Of a stretch of 64,000 nt of DNA, positions 54,773-64,000 are shown piece after piece. Below the pieces are notes generated by a model. It saw nothing but the letters and a program-made list of their open reading frames with translations, had not been told where the DNA came from and did no database searches. Position 1 is the first letter of the stretch, and each line of letters begins with the position of its first letter. This stretch comes from Chrysopilus asiliformis (Eukaryota > Arthropoda > Insecta > Diptera > Rhagionidae), in contig OZ035962.1 in the NCBI GenBank assembly GCA_964034945.1, forward strand, positions 109,744,034 through 109,808,033, read 5' to 3'. The translations under genes were made by a program, and so were the position numbers.

Positions 54773-55193
54773 TATGTGTGTATGTACATACATGCAGTGT
54801 GTTTGTATTCATGTAGCGAAATTTGTAAGATCGATTTCTACCAGTAAACCTTCACCGATTTTGACAGTTTTTTGCATTGGTAAGCTGTTATCGTTCCACA
54901 GAATCCCATGGAACTTTGGACTAAATGAACCGTTTTCGATATAATAGCAAAAAATTCCATTTGTAAGATAGAGTGGGTAAGGAGTGGTCGGTTTGAATTT
55001 TGATGTATGGCAGGGTTATGTAAAAACCTATTCTAAACACTTTTTGTCTAAACAAATTTTTCGAAAAAATGAGCCGTTTTCGAGGTAACTGCAAAAATCG
55101 TTTCAATTTGTATGGTATTAGAATTTATGACGTATATCCTGTTGGATTTGTTTTTTAAATCTATTTGAAATTTTAATGGATCGTATTTTTTAA

Positions 55194-55672
55194 CCCTCTA
55201 GTAGGCCAATTTTTGTTTGAAGAGAAAACATTAGAGCAGGTTAATTGAGGCGTTAAAAGCTAGAGTGGACCAAGCCACATAATCGAGTTTTTGAAGCTTT
55301 TCCACTTTTGTACTATTATTGACTCTAAATTTTTGGAAAAAAAATTTGTGTGGACTTTATTACTCAATGTTGAAACGTATTTTGGTGCATCCAAACATTT
55401 TTATCTAAAAACTCACTCGCAATGGTGATTCATACACAAAAAAATTCACGATTTCGACATGTGGGTTGGTCCACTCTAGCTTTTAACGCCTCAATTGGGC
55501 TTTAGGAAACCCAGAACGGAAACCCTTTTGTCCCTAGGTACTTGTTTGAGTTTCCAGTGGGTGGAAAAAGGGAGTGTATCTAGAGATACACTTGTCGCGG
55601 CAGGGGGTTGTTAATTAGAAAAAGCAAAGCTTTATCTGTAGATACACTTGCCTACTAGAGGGTTAAATTCTT
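55194..55672. mobile_element. piggyBac-like MITE with TTAA target duplication
   Basis: Ends CCCTCTAGTAGGC and inverted GCCTACTAGAGGG, flanked exactly by TTAA at 55190-55193 and 55673-55676. TTAA duplication with ends starting CCC is the hallmark of piggyBac-type elements. Another inverted-repeat element (55243-55496) is inserted in it. GTATCTAGAGATACACTTG and CTGTAGATACACTTG near the right end form a subterminal direct repeat. Confidence 0.8.
55243..55496. mobile_element. MITE nested in the TTAA element
   Basis: AATTGAGGCGTTAAAAGCTA continuing GAGTGGACCAA, inverted at the right as TTGGTCCACTCTAGCTTTTA..CGCCTCAATT, about 31 bp each side. AATT at both edges could be part of the repeat or the target duplication. 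Interior sequence AT-rich. Confidence 0.8.
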
Positions 55673-55689
55673 TTCAAAACCAATCGCTT

Positions 55690-58415
55690 TTTCACAATTG
55701 AACAATTTTTTTTTCGAAAATGAAAGAATACTACCATGAAGATATTTCACAGCGCGTCCTTTTTTCCCCTTTCAAAACAATGACAACAACAAAAATTAGA
55801 TTCAAAAATTTAATTATTTTTTACTGTTTCTAAAATTAACAATAAAATGTCCTTTTCATTAAAAATGTTTGAAATTGACACATTTTCCCCAATTTTTACT
55901 GCAAACGAATTTCCTTATCAAGGGTTAAAAATTCTGCTAGCCTTACTAATTCCAAAGCTGTAAGAGTAACATAATTAACAAATGAAGGACATAAAAATAA
56001 TTGTAAGACATTTCTATATAAAGTTTTTGTAAAAGATTTCTAAAGAAAAGAAAACTTCAGCAAACTTTTCACATCGAAAATATAAAAAAAAAAACAGAAA
56101 TAAAATAAATTTGAAAAGAACGAAGGGAAAACAAACAATTTACAAAGGGCCATCATTAGCAAAATCTTTAAGGCATTATAAACCCTTCTAAAAAGTTCAA
56201 CTTCAGTTTATCCTCTCCAGTAAGAAAACAATAAAAAAAACTTGAAAAAAGGAAAAAAAAATCCCCGAAAAATTGAAGGGAAAACGAAAAACCCTCTCGT
56301 TACTCATTCAGTTAAATTCAAAAAGTACCAAAGTATACCCCCACGTACCGAAAAAAATCGCTGGAAAATTATGCAAATTTCGCAATAATTTAGCAGATAA
56401 AGAAATCATCCTGCACAGTTCCACTTTGAAATTCAAGTGGAATCCCTTCGAATTGCTTCACGTGCTTTTCTCTCATCGTAATCCTGGATCGACTCAGTGA
56501 GCTGCTCCCCCAATCCTGGTTTTTTTTTTTCAGAACTATAGCGCACAGGAAAGTTGGAAACTTTGTAACAAATGTAAAAAGAGTATTTGTACAAACATTA
56601 GAAAGGAACAAAATTGGGAATGTCAGCGATTGCTTCTAACAAACATACATGAAAATTATGTTGAAAAAAACAAACATTTAAAAAGAAACGTAATGAAAGA
56701 GTCCAGAAAATTGTATCTTTTGCAGAATATAAAATATGGATTTTGTTTTTAGCGCAACTATAAGAAAAATCTAAGATTCGGCCCCAAATCTGTTCAGGTT
56801 CAAGTCTTCCTGTTTTGCTTCGAAATCCTAGCTACAGAAATTTGTTAACATGGTTAAAGACAAGAACGGGAAAAAAGGAGCAACACATCCATCCTTAACT
56901 AAATCCCGAAGGATTATCAACTCAGACAAATCAGCCCTCGCTTTTTTTTCTGTTTTCGGATTTGCGTTGTTGTTTTTTTTATATTCCTTTCACCATACTT
57001 TATATTGTATGCCTTTTTAGCACAAAGAATAAAATCCGCCGAAAAAGAACAACCAAAGTTACAGCAGTTACATAGAGAAAAAAAAAGTTAAGACGGAAAC
57101 CCAGCAACGGTATGCGGTGACGGGGCAAGGACTTTAGTTAAAAAATGAAAAAAAAAATCAAGAAGAGTGCACGTCTTTAATAAGGACATACAATAGACGA
57201 ACTTGTCTTGAGCTTGAGGAGCAAATGTAGCATCTTTCATGGACCAACAAAGAATTTAGTCGTTACATAGTAGACCGCCTCGTTTTATTACGTTTAGACA
57301 ACATTTTTGTTGTGCTCATTTCTGTTGTTGGTGCCGCGGCTTCAATGTTTTTGTTGTGTTGCTATGTTTTTTTTCCCTTCAATACTGATCAAGGATGACG
57401 AAAAGGATACTTTCTGTTATTTTTCCTTAAAACGAGAACTTTTTCATTGTGCAAGTTTTTATCCTTTTTTTCTTACGCTATAAAGTAGAGCTAGGGAAAA
57501 TGTACTTAAGAGCCCTTTCTTGCCTTGGCTTGCCTTGCCTTGCTTGCCTTAGCGCAATCTATTTAGAAGGATTATTTTAGCGCAAAAAAAAAGGATTCAA
57601 GAAAAAATTAAATCAAATAAAATAGAAATCCTCAACGGTTCGCGATTTCAGTCAAGAGTGTTTTTGGTCTTACAATGAAGTGAAGGGAAAAAACCTCATT
57701 TTCAGACGCTAGAAAATTGAAAAGATTTACTCTCTTCGTTCACTTGTTTTTCTAAATATTTTTGTTTGAAAGATTGAGTAAAGGAATTATGGAATCTGTA
57801 AATATTCTATAATTTTTTTTTCACAGCCAACGAGTATCTAGAACTGTATCTATTTCACTAGATAAGCAATTTTGTAACTAGTATTTTTTTTATTATATTA
57901 AGTGGTAGACAGAAGAAATTGCAGACTATGCAGACTTTGAAGACTTTGCTCAAAATGTTAAATTAAAAATATTGACGTCTTACGTTTGCATTTTTTCTGA
58001 AGAGAGCTCCGGTTTCCAGCAATTAAAATGTTTGAAATTAAAATAAAGAATATGAAAGTAAAACAAAATTATGCAGTCATAAGGAAATTCTTCTTCAGAT
58101 AAGAACAGATACGAGCGGTTTTAAAAAAAATTATTAATTAGTGCAGAGAAGAACTTTTTTTTTTAAAAAAATTAAATATAAAAATATTAGAAAAGACTTT
58201 TTTTTTTGAAAATTGCGGTTGTGCGGTTGTGCGGCTGTTCTTGAGATCTCAAAACAGTTTTTAATATTAGAAAAAAAAAACAATTGCTAAGGGACAATTG
58301 TCAAATACTCAGATCAAATTAACCATCTAGAAAGAAAAACTTTCAGGAAAATATTTCTGTAGAAGAACAGTTTTTTGCCGATATTTTCGAAAATTTCCTA
58401 ATTCCTGAAAAATGT
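55690..58415. other. AT-rich spacer, no gene recognised
   Basis: A- and T-runs dominate. A TTGCC/CTTGC cluster lies at 57520-57550. The open frames at 56273-56500 (plus) and 56390-56611 (minus) overlap one another and show no family signature. Confidence 0.5.
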
Positions 58416-58421
58416 TCAATC

Positions 58422-59018
58422 TAGGAGTTGTTTAGACAAAGAAATGTTCAGAATGATTTTTTTTTCAAATTCATATTTTTTTTAATGTTTATTACAATAC
58501 TATTTGGAACCGTTTCCGAGAAAATCAATACAAACAGAAATAAAGTGAGAATACCTTAGCCAAAAGTCTAATTTGACCTTAGGGGACTGTCCATAAAATA
58601 TAACGTTCTTTCTAACGCCCCTGCGCATTTTCTTTCTAGCCTACAATTCATATCTCTGTCACACTCTCACCACCCCCCACCACCTCTCCGGTCTATGTGT
58701 AACGTATTTGATCAACAGTCGCTTTTAAAAGATTTAATGCGAAAACTGTCCAACCGATTGTTTTGAAATTTTGACTTATGGACTATGGATAGAGTACCCA
58801 TATTTAAACCGCGTCACAAAGAGTCCAGGGGGGGGGGGGGGTACCGTTAACTGAAACTCCAACCAATGTGGAACGTATGATCACCTTATGTATAGAGAAA
58901 AAAAATCGTGAAAAATCCAATATTTGACCCTGTTAGACCGCAAACTTTCATACTTCCCTACATAAATTGGTAAACCGCACTATATTCCATCGTCAACCAC
59001 CAACATTTTTTGTTATGT
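58422..59018 (+). repeat. 597-bp dispersed repeat, copy without MITE insertion
   Basis: From TAGGAGTTGTTTAGACAAAG to CAACATTTTTTGTTATGT it matches 63073-63768 end to end, apart from a 98-bp insertion there and small changes. It contains GGGGACTGTCCATAAAATAT, CCAACCGATTGTTTTGAAAT and a G-run at 58830-58842. Whether it is a transposon or a local duplication is not decided; no inverted ends or target duplications are seen. Confidence 0.85.
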
Positions 59019-59024
59019 TTCCTA

Positions 59025-60115
59025 ATTCCTAAAAAATTTTCCTTGAAAATTCTTTTCCGAAATATTGTTTTCGCATTGCCGAGGAACTTTTATTGCTTTT
59101 TGATACAAAAAATTTGAAGATCTGCTAATCCTTTTCATGGTATAGATTTTGGAAAAATCAATTTTCGGAAAAAAAAACAACCATGATCAATTTTTTGTTG
59201 TCGATTTGTATCAACTTACAGTGATTTTTACACCAGCTGAATTAATTTTTGTCACATGTGACTAATTATTCGAGAAATCTATTCCAAACTCCATTGTAAT
59301 ACGGAAATCTAATCCATTATATCGGAAAAGTTTTTTTTATCTTGAAAACATCAAAAAGAATTTTTTGTGCGAGAAAAAAAAACATAATGCAAGTGTCATA
59401 AAACCAACTAAAAGATTGATTGTTGAATTTTATCAGAATATTAGCATGCACGGACATGACTACATGAGTTTTATGTAAAAATTTTACTCACTTAATCTAT
59501 GAGGGTGCATTGATTTTGAATCTTATAAATGATAAATGGGGGTGAATACGCGAACATTTCAACCCCTCGACACGAAATAATTTTATGAATTACTATTTTT
59601 GGGGGAACTGTTTTCACCAAGTTTGCAAAATTTATACAAATACCCGTCACTGCAGTAAAAAACAAGGAAAACCAAAGGGACGCAGAATATTTGTTTTTAC
59701 TTAGATGAAATCGTTTAATTGCGGTTTCTCTATTACTAATGTCTTGGAGAGTTTCACATTAAATTGATTTCCTTTATCTAAATTGAAAAAAAAAACAAAT
59801 CTAGTATTTTTGTTTGCGTTCTGCAGAATAAACTTCGGATATGACTCAAGCTTTTTGTTTTGCTAATATAGAAAGATATCGGATTAAAACTGAGTCATTT
59901 TGATGATTCAAATGTTTACGCGGTGGTGATTTTAAAAACAGGAAAACACGAGAAAAGCCACAAATAGTAGATAATAATATGAAAATACCATATCTTACTA
60001 ACATTTTTGGTGTATGGGACGTATCTGCCACTATATTAGACACATCTGTGCCGCAGAGAATCACGGTTTGCTGTATTTTTCGATTCTTTTTATTGTCGTT
60101 CAGGATTTATATGTC
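59025..60115. other. AT-rich spacer, nothing recognised
   Basis: No repeat ends, exon or RNA gene found. The minus open frame 59846-60064 (72 codons) is not recognisable. Confidence 0.5.
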
Positions 60116-60122
60116 ACTATCA

Positions 60123-61357
60123 CTAGGGTGACCATACGTCACGGAGAATTGCCGGGACAGTCCCGTAATTGGTTATGTTGTCCCGGTACCCCGGCCCAAT
60201 TGACAAAATTGGTTGGAAAACCAATTGGATTTCCAATCATCTTGTACCAAGTACCGAAGGTACGATTTATGGAATTTTGACTGGAAATCCAAGATTTTTT
60301 CCTGTGAAAATGGTCCTTTTTGTACCATAAGGTCCATAATTCCAAATGTTCCCACAAATATTCTTAAACTTTATAAAGGAAAATTGCGTGGTACATTTGG
60401 ACACGGTACAAAAATTCCAACATTGGTCAATTGGAGGATACTAAACTTTTGCTCGGAATTTTTAAATGAGTCTTTAAATTTATCAAACACTATAAAAAAC
60501 GGTCACTAAATATGCGAAAAATATTTTATTTAGGATGTAGGTTGATGAAAATAACATTTTTTTTTGACGTGGTTTGCATTTTTTCAACGATTTTCGACCA
60601 ATGGCGCATGTATTTCAAGAGATTTCGCCTGTGGCATTTTTTTCTTTGATGGTTTTTTAAAATTTTCGTTATTGTAATTTAAGGCGTGGTCTGCAAAAGT
60701 AGAGTAAGATAGCTGAAAATGTATCCCATACACATTGCAAAATATGGCAAAAATTCGTTTAGACACTTTTTTTTTACTTACACCACTTTTGCATACAACA
60801 CCTCATTTATGGAATGTGAAGAGTGCGAAAAACTATCATAATTTTCGCTTACGACTGTGCAGCTCTTGATTTCAATCTTTTCGAAGCATTCAGACAAACA
60901 AATTTCACCTGCGGCGCACATTTCTGAATTCTTTTTCCTACACTCAGAAAAATGGGGGCTAACTCGACGACCTACATACGGCGTAATTGGCCTCGGGCAG
61001 GCGCGCGTTCGCCTGCATCTGGGCAAGTAAAACTGAGTTGACCTGTGGCCGGAGAAATTCTGAAATAAAGCCACGAGCAGGTGAAGTAGGGCATTGGGAG
61101 CTGCACGAGTTGACCTTAGATAGGCATTTCGAGGATGTAATGTCATGTAATGTAAACCTCTGTCAGCCAGCTAGAGGTCAGAGTTAACCTGACAAAAAGT
61201 TGACCTGACAGTTTTCTGAGTGTAGGTTTCGTTCAAGGAAGATTTACTTTCTATAAAATTTTGTTATTTCGTTCAGTTTCAGGTGGCTTATTTAATACCA
61301 AACCCCCTCCCCTTATTCCCCCTCGTCGGCTTATTTCATCTCGTATGGTCACCCTAG
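60123..61357. mobile_element. 1.2-kb element with CTAGGGTGACCATACG inverted ends
   Basis: The left CTAGGGTGACCATACG and right CGTATGGTCACCCTAG are perfect 16-bp inverted repeats. Just inside the left end is CCGGGACAGTCCCG. CACCTGCGGCGCACATTTCT lies near the right. A TA-type MITE (60941-61222) is inserted in it. No transposase frame is evident; fragments of the family occur at 11221, 31541, 34738 and 44560. The superfamily is uncertain (hAT-like ends are one possibility). Confidence 0.72.
60941..61222 (+). mobile_element. TA-type MITE, copy 3, nested
   Basis: CACTCAGAAAAATG..GTTTTCTGAGTG flanked by TA at 60939-60940 and 61223-61224. It is 282 bp; the block between GATAGG and the final GGTCAGAGTTAACC differs from the 272-bp copies (GCATTTCGAGGATGTAATGT is extra). 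Confidence 0.85.
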
Positions 61358-61604
61358 CATAGCAGTAAAATCGATTATAATGGCATTGGGTATTGAACTT
61401 AGTCGTTATAGCCGGTCGCTCCTTAAATGCCTTATAGGATCCACTCAAAATGTTGTCATTAGGGTTGGTGAGTTGTTGTTACAAACAATATCGTTTTAAC
61501 GCTTCCTACTGTGCTCATAGTTTTTCAGTCTTTGTGAAGCAAAGTTTAAAGCGGATTCGGACATAAAATCACCTAATCTCTAAATTGAATATTTCTAACA
61601 TGAG

Positions 61605-61782
61605 TTTCGATAATTTTCAAAAATTTTCGATAATTTTCGATAATTTTCGACAATTTTCGATAATTTTCGATAATTTTCGATAATTTTCAATAATTTTCGA
61701 TAATTCTCGATAATTCTCGATAATTTTCGATAATTTTCAATAATTTTCGATAATTCTCGATAATTCTCGAAAATTTTCGAAT
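61605..61782 (+). repeat. 10-bp tandem array, (GATAATTTTC)n
   Basis: About 17 units of GATAATTTTC with single-base variants (GACAATTTTC, GATAATTCTC, AATAATTTTC). Variants form a higher-order pattern: ..AATAATTTTC-GATAATTCTC-GATAATTCTC.. occurs twice. Confidence 0.9.
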
Positions 61783-62202
61783 GATTTGTATTTGTTGGAA
61801 ACCGATTTCACTTACCCTTGACCTACACTTCCATGAACATTATGGACTAATTTAATATTATGTGATGGAAAAAAAATGTGACGTTAGGCAATTTCGGCAA
61901 AGTTGGGAAAACTATACCAGTTTATCACAATCAAAAACAGTTTTCTAAAACATTTACCATTAAATAAATCAGCAAATGAAATAAAACAGAAACTATAATC
62001 ATCCATTTAGGGTTTTGGTATCAATTCTATTTTAAGTAATTTCTCGTAACTTTGACCAAGGTTATAACATCGAACCATATAATAAAATAACAGAGCATAA
62101 AAATGAACTAAACGGATTCCGTTTAAGAATATTATACCAGCAAAGAATATAATTTTATTTAAGATGTCTGTAAATAGTTTTTTTCGTAAGGAGAAAATAT
62201 CT

Positions 62203-62251
62203 ATGCATGGTTTGTTGTATGTCTATATTACACATACAACAAACCATGCAT
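62203..62251. repeat. Perfect 20-bp inverted repeat with 9-nt loop
   Basis: ATGCATGGTTTGTTGTATGT at 62203-62222 and its exact reverse complement ACATACAACAAACCATGCAT at 62232-62251, loop CTATATTAC. There is no T-run, no neighbouring exon and no second copy in the window. Confidence 0.9.
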
Positions 62252-62801
62252 GATATCTAGTACAAAAACTTCATGAAATATGATGTCTATAGCAATCAAT
62301 TACTGAAGCCAATAATGTCGTAGACATAAGTAGTTACGATCGAAGGAACATAATTTAGTACCAATTTATTACCTCACACATATGATATGCCGTCACGCAA
62401 CAAAATACGCCAAACATGTCATCCCTTAGAAAGCCCATTCGAATATAAATGGCCAAGGATAAAAAGTAACTACCCGCCGTTTTTCTATTTCTTACAGTTG
62501 TGATTGTTCCACCGGCTCTCTTAATACAATGGTGGCGGGTTCTGACGAGATTGATGAGCATCATCAAAATGGCTTTATATATCGTTAGGCGTCCTGGCGG
62601 TATCCTCGTGAGAATTTCGCCTATCAAAGTTAAGTGTAGAAAGATATATATGGGCGGATATACAAGTATATCCCCTGAATGATCAAAGTAAGGTGGCGGA
62701 AAATTTCACGGCCTAACAATGAATAAACACGGACTGCGAGGAAAGTTTTTTTTTTAATTTCAGCAAAATTGGTTTATCAGTCATTAGAAAATAATTAATA
62801 T

Positions 62802-63039
62802 CAGGGCACCAATCATGTATTCCGACGCGTCTCTGTCTTTCGACTTCGACGCAGCTTTTAACTCTTGACTTCGCCATAACTGCAGCTTCAAATTTCCTGG
62901 AGTGACCGTCAGAATCACGCTTCGATTCATAGTGACGATTCCGCGAAATTTCAAGCTGCATATATGGCGAAGTCAAGAGTTAAAAGCTGCGTCGAAGTCG
63001 AAAGACAGAGACGCGTCGGAATACATGATTGGTGCCCTG
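62802..63039. repeat. 238-bp near-palindromic MITE, copy 2
   Basis: CAGGGCACCAATCATGTATT at the left and AATACATGATTGGTGCCCTG at the right are exact complements. The copy matches 11716-11953 almost base for base and in length. It ends 33 bp before the 696-bp repeat copy at 63073. Confidence 0.88.
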
Positions 63040-63072
63040 GTTTTCTTTTGAATACAATTTTCCATTTCAATT

Positions 63073-63768
63073 TAGGAGTTGTTTAGACAAAGAAATGTTC
63101 AGCATGAATTTTTTTCAAATTTAAATTTTTTTTTAAATTTTTTTTTAAATGTTTATTACAATACCATTTCGAACCGTTTCCGAGAAAATCAATACAAACA
63201 GAAATAAAGTGAGAATACCTTAGCCAAAAGTCTAATTTGACCTTAGGGGCTGTCCATAAAATATATTGTTCTTTCTAACGCCTCTGCGCCTTTTCCTGCA
63301 TGCCTACAATTCGTATCACCGTCACACTCTCGCCGAACCCTCCCCCTCTCCATTCTATGTGTAACGTATTTCATCAACAGTCGCTTTTAAAAAATTTAAT
63401 GCGAAAACTCGCCAACCGATTGTTTTGAAATTTTGACTTATGGATTATGGATAGAGTAACCATACCCACAGAGCACAAAATGTCGTAAATTAGTCAGAAC
63501 GACGTTAACATCGACACTTTATGGTCGCGACGACCACTTTATTACCTTTTGTGCTACTTGGGTATTTAAGCCATGACATAAAGAGTCAAGGGGGTGGGGG
63601 GGGGGGGGGGGGTACCGTTAACTGGAACTCCAACAAATGTGGAACGTATGATCACCTGTGAAAAATCCAGTATTTAGCCCTGTTAGACGGCAAACTTTTC
63701 TACTTCCCTACATAGATTGGTAAACCGTACTATATTCCATCATCAACCACCAACATTTTTTGTTATGT
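63073..63768 (+). repeat. Dispersed repeat, copy carrying a MITE insertion
   Basis: It matches 58422-59018; removing the 98-bp MITE and its 2-bp duplication leaves 596 bp against 597. The internal G-run (63590-63612) is longer than in the other copy. Confidence 0.85.
63465..63562. mobile_element. 98-bp MITE, copy 2, with readable empty site
   Basis: It begins CCCACAGAGCACAAAA and ends CCTTTTGTGCTACTTGGG, with ACGACCACTTTA inside as in 18530-18627. TA flanks it at 63463-63464 and 63563-63564. The paralogous repeat at 58795-58806 reads CCATATTTAA, i.e. one TA and no insert, which proves the boundaries and the TA duplication. Confidence 0.9.
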
Positions 63769-63769
63769 G

Positions 63770-64000
63770 TTCTTTGGTATTTTCTTCGTTTTATGTCAAT
63801 GTGAGTGGTGTCTCCACATTTTTGGAGAGAGCAGAAAAAAATTGGGTTGAAGACAACACCGTCACGGAAGAATTTAACGTTGAACATTTGCCGCCATTAA
63901 TGTTTCATTAGGTTTGCATTGGAAACAGAGACAAATACACAAAAATCCACCGAGTTGTATGGGCAAAAATGAGATATTGTGACGGGATTAACCCATCAAG
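63770..64000. other. Spacer at the window edge
   Basis: The frame 63717-63911 (64 codons) begins inside the dispersed repeat and continues past its end. It is not recognisable and is left uncalled. Confidence 0.4.

Noticed and set aside
62355..62682. Frames on both strands (IPPGRLTIYKAIL on minus) preceded on plus by a TTCTTACAG-like acceptor
   Set aside because: The acceptor-like site is not followed by a recognisable domain and the frame closes at 62680 without context.
1..64000. LTR retrotransposons, tRNA and rRNA genes, viral integrations
   Set aside because: No paired long direct repeats with TG..CA ends, no reverse transcriptase motifs, no tRNA A/B box arrangement with cloverleaf, and no viral protein motifs were recognised by eye.

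Overview
This is an AT-rich eukaryotic (insect, most likely dipteran) nuclear window. It holds one recognisable protein-coding gene and a very dense set of non-autonomous transposable elements. I see no bacterial operons, CRISPR arrays, or rRNA and tRNA genes. Evidence for an animal nuclear genome: exons of 136-312 bp joined by canonical GT..AG introns of up to 13 kb, and a protein of the animal DBH/MOXD1/PHM copper monooxygenase family. Evidence for an insect: the protein most resembles the insect MOXD1-homolog-2 (olf413) type, and several repeats look like Helitrons and DINE-1-type (Helentron-associated) elements.

Layout. (1) 1678-26188, + strand: the last five coding exons of a DBH-like monooxygenase, at 1678-1847, 2754-2916, 3325-3460, 12550-12718 and 25877-26188. 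They join in frame into 315 complete codons plus a split first codon, ending at a TAA. The 5' exons (signal peptide, DOMON, N-terminal copper domain) lie upstream of the window. The exons carry the C-terminal copper (CuM) domain. The cysteines of the fold are kept, but two of the three expected CuM ligands appear replaced (HxH reads QTH; EMC reads ESC), and the protein ends in a hydrophobic tail. (2) Introns 3 (9.1 kb) and 4 (13.2 kb) are filled with repeats: a 480-bp pyrimidine tract, a minisatellite-bearing element with a 119-bp-arm palindrome, a Helitron, and several inverted-repeat MITEs. (3) 26.2-64 kb: no convincing gene. It holds AT-rich DNA with many repeat copies, several nested in one another.

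Repeat families defined by comparing copies inside the window: a short Helitron (TC..CTAG, inserted A^T; five copies); a DINE-1/HINE-like element ending in GGGTATA (five copies, two inside Helitrons at the same internal position); two minisatellite-bearing HINE-like families with 121-122-bp units; a 361-373-bp element with clean 6-bp target duplications; a TA-duplicating 272-bp MITE (three copies); a 98-bp MITE whose empty site is present in a paralogous repeat; several TTA/TAA-duplicating MITEs with similar terminal repeats; a TTAA-flanked piggyBac-like MITE; a pogo-like MITE; a 238-bp near-palindrome (two copies); and a 1.2-kb element with GGGTGACCATACG ends. A mariner-type transposase fragment remains at about 31.15 kb.

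Nothing was computed or searched. Splice sites and repeat ends were read by eye, identities are qualitative, and family names for repeats rest on terminal motifs and target duplications only.
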